Shown here: one piece after another, positions 23,704 through 28,295 of the stretch
Layout of the letters: every line of letters begins with the position of its first letter
How positions within the stretch are numbered: the stretch's first letter is position 1
Virus record (IMG/VR): IMGVR_UViG_3300030109_002597
Span: 1 to 28,295 of that record
Length of the DNA stretch: 28,295 nt
Direction: 5' to 3' (one strand)
Source: a virus
Translations under genes and position numbers: made by a program
Notes under the pieces: generated by a model
Databases searched by the model: none
Told to the model about the DNA's origin: nothing
The model's input: only the letters and a program-made list of their open reading frames with translations

Positions 23704-24444
23704 TTAGAATTGAACATTTGATTTTTCAAGCTTTGCCATCACCTCTTGGCGATAGGCAGGGTCACGGTCGTAGCGTGGATCTTGCATTGCTGCCACCACT
23801 TCTGCCTGACTCTTGAATCCTTTGGTTGTTTCTCCTGAAGCTTTACCTTGCAGAAGGTTGCCATCAACACCGACATTATCGTTGTACTTGTACGACATCG
23901 CCTGCATTGCAAAGAAGGCAGCATTTGGATCACCAGATTCCATGACTGAGTCGTACATAGAAATCTCTGATTCATTTAGATTTTGTGCTGCCCACTTCAT
24001 CATATCTGTGTAGGTCTTTTCACCACCAACAGAATTGACTAGTTGTTTTGCAGTTTCTTCATTGATTACTTTCGTGTTCTGACTACGGTAATCCAAATAC
24101 ATTTTTGCCAGATCTTCTGGCTTGGTTGAGGAAAGTTCCTTCAGAGTATCTTCAGAGAATTCACCACTGGATTCTTCCCAGAGGCGATCGAACAAAGAAG
24201 AGTCTGGAGGACTTTCCTCTACCTCTTCTGTTGTTTCCTCTGTAGTCTCTTCCCTATCTGAACTACCCAACTTCTTTTGAAGTTCTAGATATGCAGTTTC
24301 TAGTTCTTCTGCATTTTTATATTTACCTGCAAGTCTTTTATCTTGCGCCTCCTGCATCTCTTCGCCAATAGCTAGAGACTCTTGTTCATCTGCAGTTAGT
24401 TCTCCCTGATTCTCATCAGAGATCATTGACATTACTTCTGCCAT
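23704..24444 (-). CDS. Capsid scaffolding protein (T7 gp9-like)
   Basis: This 246-residue protein is very acidic and helical, with a Glu/Thr-rich low-complexity middle (EETTEETTEEVEESP) and a C-terminal basic helix. It contains AGKYKNAEELETAYLELQKK and ends FKSQAEVVAAMQDPRYDRDP with YRQEVMAKLEKSNVQF, the pattern of T7-like cyanophage scaffolds. It acts in procapsid assembly and leaves before packaging. Its gene lies directly after the portal gene. In T7 the capsid gene is the next gene, whereas here about 2.4 kb separates the two. A second Met at residue 5 is an alternative start. Confidence 0.85.
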   Translation of the reverse strand: MAEVMSMISDENQGELTADEQESLAIGEEMQEAQDKRLAGKYKNAEELETAYLELQKKLGSSDREETTEETTEEVEESPPDSSLFDRLWEESSGEFSEDTLKELSSTKPEDLAKMYLDYRSQNTKVINEETAKQLVNSVGGEKTYTDMMKWAAQNLNESEISMYDSVMESGDPNAAFFAMQAMSYKYNDNVGVDGNLLQGKASGETTKGFKSQAEVVAAMQDPRYDRDPAYRQEVMAKLEKSNVQF

Positions 24445-24450
24445 ATAAGT

Positions 24451-26025
24451 TTATTGAACTGGTGGTTGTTGTGCTTGTTGTTCCATCATTGCTACCTCAC
24501 CATTCTTAGATGGATCCATAGCCGGTGTCTTCATTGCTTCAATCTCAAGCTGTTGCTGTTGCATAGCCATCTGCTGTTGCTGTGCAGCTGCAGCCTCTTG
24601 CTGTACTTCTTGCATCGAACGTACAAGATTCAGTACGTCAATACCTTGTGCAGCAGCAAGTCGTTTGATCACCTCATCAGTATTGATGAAGGTGTTGATA
24701 GCCTCAGGTCCAAGTGTTTGAGCCAGGATGGTTAGGAACTGCCCAAGGCTTTCCCTATCCTGTCCACGTCCCAATGCATTGATACCTGCAACGATAGTTG
24801 GTTTGACAATGTTCTTAGGAATCTTGGGGATCTCTCCCTTTCTTTGTGAATCAGCAAGTTTCCTGTTGAGATATGGAACGAGGAAATCAACAGTCAGTAG
24901 TGAGAATAACCCACCAAGCTGTGACTCTAGTTCCATCTGTGTCATCCGCACTTCCTCTGCTGTGGTGCGCTCCGACTGTCTAATGTTTAAGACAAGGAAC
25001 GCTTCACTTAGGCGGCGCTCTAGTGTGCCTGCCATTTCATAAGCAGTTCTAAAGTCAGCCGTCTTTCCTACTTGGATAACTCCGATGTCATCAGGTCTAC
25101 CCTGAATGATTGCTCCGTTACCTGCTTGCGCCAGTGTGGATGGTTTGGTTGTACTTGAAGGGGATACAGTAAACACAACCTTTGCGGCTGCTGCAGAGCC
25201 TTCTACCAGTGCCTGAGAGAGTCCTTCTAATGACTTCAGATCTCCAATGAACTGGCCTACTCTGCCTCTACCGTAACCTTCACCATCGACAGTATTGAAC
25301 CGCAGTGGAATCCACGGATTAATATCTATCGGCGCTTTACCTTTTGAATCTTTTAGTACTGTGTCATGCACCTCTTGGTGCCAGACGAATCTGTTGTTGT
25401 CACGTTTGATGTGCGTATAAACATCAACATCATCATCATATGAATTCTCATCACCTACTGGAGCGTTATCTAGAACCTCCTTTGGCAATTGATTTTCGAT
25501 GAGTTGTTTTGCAATACGTTCCTTTGTGACTATTTCAATCACTTGACCATTGCCATCCCTTTCGACCACGTATCGATTCAGAGGATATACTTTCAACCCA
25601 TGCTTACTCATATAGACAAGTGCATTACCAGCAACTACAAGATGAAGTAGTGCTTGGTGTACTGCTACTCGGTCATCAGATGCAGAGATAGATTCGAGAA
25701 TGATTCGCTCTACCTTTGCAAAAGATAGATCAAGCTCAGACTTCATCTCTGGAGGAAACTCCTCACCGATTTGACTTTCGTCTAATTGTAGTTTGAAGAA
25801 ACTAGTTTGTACAGGTAGCAATGCAAGCATTAATTTACTTGCTAATGTCACAGCACCTTTGGCTCCTACCGATTGGTACGGAGTCTTCAGCTGTTTCATA
25901 CCTGACATGTGTTCTTCATGTCCACGGACTAAGTATGGAAGAGTAAGCTCTGATGCTTGACGTGCTTCCTCTAGGAATTGGGAACGGTCGCTTGCTAAAT
26001 AGTCATACCTTGTTCTTGCTGACAT
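24451..26025 (-). CDS. Portal protein (T7 gp8-like head-tail connector)
   Basis: This 524-residue protein (T7 gp8 has 536) begins MSARTRYDYLASDRSQFLEE followed by ARQASELTLPYLV and TPYQSVGAKGAVTLASKLML with LLPVQTSFF. It has the typical INPWIPLRFNTVDGEGYGRG and the late RLSEAFLVLNIRQSERTTAEEVR segment. The C-terminus is Gln/Met-rich (AAAQQQQMAMQQQQLE). The family forms the 12-subunit DNA channel at one capsid vertex and docks terminase and tail adaptor. It is followed six bases later by the scaffold gene. Confidence 0.95.
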   Translation of the reverse strand: MSARTRYDYLASDRSQFLEEARQASELTLPYLVRGHEEHMSGMKQLKTPYQSVGAKGAVTLASKLMLALLPVQTSFFKLQLDESQIGEEFPPEMKSELDLSFAKVERIILESISASDDRVAVHQALLHLVVAGNALVYMSKHGLKVYPLNRYVVERDGNGQVIEIVTKERIAKQLIENQLPKEVLDNAPVGDENSYDDDVDVYTHIKRDNNRFVWHQEVHDTVLKDSKGKAPIDINPWIPLRFNTVDGEGYGRGRVGQFIGDLKSLEGLSQALVEGSAAAAKVVFTVSPSSTTKPSTLAQAGNGAIIQGRPDDIGVIQVGKTADFRTAYEMAGTLERRLSEAFLVLNIRQSERTTAEEVRMTQMELESQLGGLFSLLTVDFLVPYLNRKLADSQRKGEIPKIPKNIVKPTIVAGINALGRGQDRESLGQFLTILAQTLGPEAINTFINTDEVIKRLAAAQGIDVLNLVRSMQEVQQEAAAAQQQQMAMQQQQLEIEAMKTPAMDPSKNGEVAMMEQQAQQPPVQ

Positions 26026-26029
26026 TTAT

Positions 26030-26722
26030 TTAAATGTTAAGGGACTTAATTCTCAATCCTGTTCGTGCAAAGGAACCTTTCATTCCTTGACGATTAAGTT
26101 TAGCTGTATTTGAACTATCACTTCCTGCACCTTTCACTCCGAGTACACTTTCTCTTGTGTTTGGATTCATATTGGCATTCATTGTGTTAGTCATCTGTGC
26201 CATGTTTTCCAAATATGATTCTTGTTGTGTTCTCATTTGATTTTGCATGTTCAACATCTGCGTGTCGAACCTCTTTTGCATCGCCTCAGCTTGACGTTTC
26301 TGCTCTTCAACTGCTGCTTTCTGTGCTGCTGCTGCTGCTTTCTGCCTCTCAGCTTCTTGTACCTGTTTGGCACTCAGGTCAAGGAAGTCCCTTGCGCGAT
26401 AACCAAACTGAACACCTTCTGATTTAGCTCTTTGATCAATTTGTGCAGGAGTCAGACCACCAGCCATGGCTGCAGTCACAGCATTCATGCCTGAGTGAGC
26501 CATCGTTTCTTCATTTCCACCGTATTGGGAAATAAACAAATTAGGTGATCGTGCGTTTAGAAAATCCTGTGCTCTGTAGCCGAAGCTAATACCCTCTTTG
26601 CTTGATTGATCTCTAATTTGATTTACTGTAAGTCCCGCAGCCAATGCTTTGTTTACTGCATTTAGACCTGAGTGCTTCATGGTGTCTGTGTTGCCACCAT
26701 ACCTTTTGATAAAGTCAGACAT
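26030..26722 (-). CDS. Virion-associated protein with tandem 54-residue repeats (possible gp7.3 analogue)
   Basis: This 230-residue protein starts at ATG 26722 (MSDFIKRYGGNTDTMKHSG), eight bases inside the upstream gene and behind GGAAGAUAAC. A longer frame to 26776 exists but lacks support. Residues 4-57 and 63-116 are two copies of one module with about 31 identical positions (shared: YGGN, TM-HSG-NAV, GLT, EG--FGYRA-DFL). A long Ala/Gln/Lys coiled coil follows (about 117-180). The C-terminus AKLNRQGMKGSFARTGLRIK ends SLNI, resembling short C-terminal tails of T7 gp7.3-type tail-assembly proteins encoded just before the portal gene. The function is inferred from position and tail only. Confidence 0.6.
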   Translation of the reverse strand: MSDFIKRYGGNTDTMKHSGLNAVNKALAAGLTVNQIRDQSSKEGISFGYRAQDFLNARSPNLFISQYGGNEETMAHSGMNAVTAAMAGGLTPAQIDQRAKSEGVQFGYRARDFLDLSAKQVQEAERQKAAAAAQKAAVEEQKRQAEAMQKRFDTQMLNMQNQMRTQQESYLENMAQMTNTMNANMNPNTRESVLGVKGAGSDSSNTAKLNRQGMKGSFARTGLRIKSLNI

Positions 26723-26903
26723 TGTTATCTTCCATGTATTGTTTAATCCATTCCACAACACTACGTTGCCCCGCACGATACATGACGTATTCGTATGGGT
26801 CAGATGGACTTGGGTTTATTGGTGGATAGTTTTCTTCTAAGACTTGTAATAAACCACGGGCTTGCATGCCTACGGTTTCAAGCGTACTGAGGTAGGTTGA
26901 CAT
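26715..26903 (-). CDS. Small conserved protein between RNR and portal region
   Basis: This protein has 62 residues from ATG 26903 (MSTYLSTLETVGMQARGLLQ). A TTG at 26915 and an internal ATG at 26867 are alternatives; none has a good Shine-Dalgarno. The C-terminal half (SDPYEYVMYRAGQRSVVEWI then KQYMEDNNV) is a familiar-looking cyanophage small-protein ending. It overlaps the RNR small-subunit 3' end by 26 bases and the next gene by 8 bases, so it is embedded in coupled translation. Function unknown. Confidence 0.65.
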   Translation of the reverse strand: MSTYLSTLETVGMQARGLLQVLEENYPPINPSPSDPYEYVMYRAGQRSVVEWIKQYMEDNNV

Positions 26904-27594
26904 TACTGTGCTCAAAGAATGCAGGCATACGTGCTGCCTTGGTGAATGAAAGTTCAGGGGCTTTACCCTGATACATAAGGTTGTCGCTTTGATTCAGCCA
27001 AAATTTTTTTGACAATTTTCTATCGGGATTGTTGTATGCAAGTGGTTGCATAACCCAATTGATAGTAGCCTTACGTAGCTTATCCAGGCTTGGAGATATA
27101 TCCAATCCCATTTCTTTGCAGACTAAGGAATTACATGCGACATGGATCTGTTCGTCTCGGCTGATATCCGCAGAGACTGTTCGCATACCACTGTCACCAA
27201 CAGCTCTAAAGAACGGGAGTAATACAAAGAAAATCGCACGTTCGGCAACCATCGCTTTGGTGATCGTGTGATCAGGATGCGCAATCCAAGCCTGTTGTAA
27301 CGCCAAGGCTTCTTTTTCAGCTTGTACGTCAACGCCATAAGCATTGGCGATGTAACCGAGTGCCACGTCGTGGTTCTCTTCATCCCGTACATTTGAGATG
27401 AGTAGCTCTCTGGCGAGCGGCGGTACTTCAGTGGCCAAAGCATCAGTAATAAAATCTCCAACGGGTAGTTCCATGTGGCGCAGTGCCAAGGCTCTAAAAA
27501 TTGTTTCTTCAGCACCTTCGTACACTGGGCCAGCTTCTGTTTGGACTGGTGTCCACTTGCGCTTACGCGCTAGTAATTTTTCATAAGGGTTCAT
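26878..27594 (-). CDS. Ribonucleotide reductase small subunit, ferritin-like, lacking the radical tyrosine
   Basis: The upstream stop and ATG 27594 overlap (AATGA), so that start (238 residues) is preferred over TTG 27603. Counting from the TTG, metal ligands of the class I beta fold are visible: Glu45 (candidate first carboxylate), Glu75 and His78 in DEENH, Glu121 in ERAIFF, and Glu151 and His154 in RDEQIH. The residue four after His78, where E. coli NrdB has its radical Tyr122, is Leu82. The C-terminus ends NLPQY-A; the last Tyr may act in radical transfer or subunit binding. It is adjacent to and coupled with the large subunit. This would be an atypical class I beta protein making dNTPs for phage DNA. 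Confidence 0.75.
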   Translation of the reverse strand: MNPYEKLLARKRKWTPVQTEAGPVYEGAEETIFRALALRHMELPVGDFITDALATEVPPLARELLISNVRDEENHDVALGYIANAYGVDVQAEKEALALQQAWIAHPDHTITKAMVAERAIFFVLLPFFRAVGDSGMRTVSADISRDEQIHVACNSLVCKEMGLDISPSLDKLRKATINWVMQPLAYNNPDRKLSKKFWLNQSDNLMYQGKAPELSFTKAARMPAFFEHSNVNLPQYA

Positions 27595-28295
27595 TCTTGG
27601 CAATCACATGCGGGTTCATTTAAAAGTGACGCAAGATAATCCTCAACTTCTTCTGTATCTAACGCAGCATAAGCATCCGACTTATCTTGTGTGTCTCCCA
27701 TAACCTGAAGGCTGTAGTAGAGAGATGTTTGAGGAGACCTGAGCCACTCTTCGATAAAGGCGTTGTCGTAAGTAACAACATCACTCCAACTGTTGAAGCT
27801 ATACCCGTGAAGAAGTCCTGTGCGGTTGAGCAAAGTCATGATGCCATCTGCAACACGCTTGTAACTGTCCCAACCGACTTCACTAGCGATTTCTACATCG
27901 CCATATTCATATGTTTGTACACCGAACGTACCGCTGTCACGGTCAACTGTTCGGTTGATAGGTGGTGCGATCTCTGGTGTACAGGTGTACCCATCAAGAT
28001 CTTTACTCCTGTAACTGCAGCTAGCAGTAGGTGCGATAGCAAAGGCACGCACCATGTTGTTCTGTCGTGCAATGTAGGCAGCTTTGTTGATGCCTTCATC
28101 AATTGCATAGACGAGCTTGTAAGCAGGACTCTTGACAGTCTTACCTTCGATGTACTGCTCCAGGGCCGTGCCGAACTGCTCGTAGGTTACGCCGTACCTC
28201 CGTAGGAGATTGGCGAGTCCGAGCATTCCAAGTCCAACTTGTCTGTCAACGACTGAGGGGAGATACTCTCCTGAAGTGCCAACACCAGTTTTACC
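27591..28295 (-). CDS. Ribonucleotide reductase large subunit, C-terminal part (5' end beyond window)
   Basis: The frame is open to the right edge without a stop, so the true start lies outside; 234 residues are visible. Motifs include VGTSGEYLPSVV and DRQVGLGMLGLANLLRRYG near the edge, then RAFAIAPTASCSY, the substrate-phosphate loop of RNR alpha chains. Later come TCTPEIAPPINRTVDR, a helical WSDVVTYDNAFIEEW, and the end EPACDCQE with a Cys-x-Cys pair that may serve as the redox-active tail cysteines. It reduces ribonucleoside di- or triphosphates; the class is decided by the partner small subunit next door. Confidence 0.85.
   Translation of the reverse strand, partial: GKTGVGTSGEYLPSVVDRQVGLGMLGLANLLRRYGVTYEQFGTALEQYIEGKTVKSPAYKLVYAIDEGINKAAYIARQNNMVRAFAIAPTASCSYRSKDLDGYTCTPEIAPPINRTVDRDSGTFGVQTYEYGDVEIASEVGWDSYKRVADGIMTLLNRTGLLHGYSFNSWSDVVTYDNAFIEEWLRSPQTSLYYSLQVMGDTQDKSDAYAALDTEEVEDYLASLLNEPACDCQE

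Noticed and set aside
26723-26776. N-terminal extension of the repeat protein
   Set aside because: It lies within the coding sequence of the upstream gene, while ATG 26722 has a better ribosome site and starts at the repeat module.
27687-28205. 172-codon plus-strand frame
   Set aside because: It is antisense to the ribonucleotide reductase large subunit, whose motifs are clear on the minus strand.

Overview
The window is a contiguous piece of a T7-like podovirus (cyanopodovirus) that infects marine cyanobacteria. Two observations support this. The gene order portal, scaffold, major capsid, tail tube A, tail tube B, three internal-core proteins and tail fibre follows T7 genes 8 to 17. A cyanobacterial-type photosystem II gene (psbA) and a high-light-inducible gene (hli) sit inside that morphogenesis block. 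Every gene I can support is on the minus strand, so transcription runs from high to low coordinates. Many genes overlap by a few bases (ATGA, TAATG, TGATG), as in a long polycistronic late operon.

Reading in the direction of transcription: at the right edge is the 3' part of a ribonucleotide reductase large subunit, then a ferritin-like small subunit that lacks the usual radical tyrosine, and a small conserved gene. Next come a duplicated-repeat protein just upstream of the portal (a possible gp7.3 analogue), the portal and the scaffold. Between scaffold and major capsid, which are neighbours in T7, lies a cassette of about 2.2 kb of accessory genes: a secreted porin-like beta-barrel protein, hli, a small basic protein, psbA, a 35-residue single-membrane-span peptide whose start overlaps the psbA stop, a 56-residue protein and a 17-residue micro-ORF behind a strong Shine-Dalgarno site held in a UUCG hairpin. 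Two tRNA T-arm-like hairpins flank psbA. The capsid gene follows, ending in a clear intrinsic terminator.

The tail section (about 20.1 kb down to 3.2 kb) holds tail tubes A and B, three internal virion proteins, a T7-type tail fibre with a long Ala/Thr heptad region, a second fibre segment, a 1133-residue adhesin-like protein with LamG, SPRY and repeated C-terminal modules, and a fibre-assembly-like protein. The internal proteins carry a degenerate M23 peptidase domain on the gp15-like protein and no recognisable transglycosylase on the gp16-like one.

From 3.2 kb to the left edge lies a dense run of small overlapping genes. Several encode membrane or secreted proteins at the position of the T7 holin/spanin genes. 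They are followed by a probable small terminase subunit, a very basic protein, an HNH endonuclease and a truncated ORF. The large terminase and an endolysin are not visible and would be expected outside the window if present.

Together the genes would make virion parts, sustain host photosynthetic energy during infection (D1, Hli) and supply deoxynucleotides (RNR). I see no plus-strand gene, tRNA, CRISPR array or insertion sequence, and no gene-free stretch over 300 bases; the longest is about 150 bases, upstream of the capsid gene.
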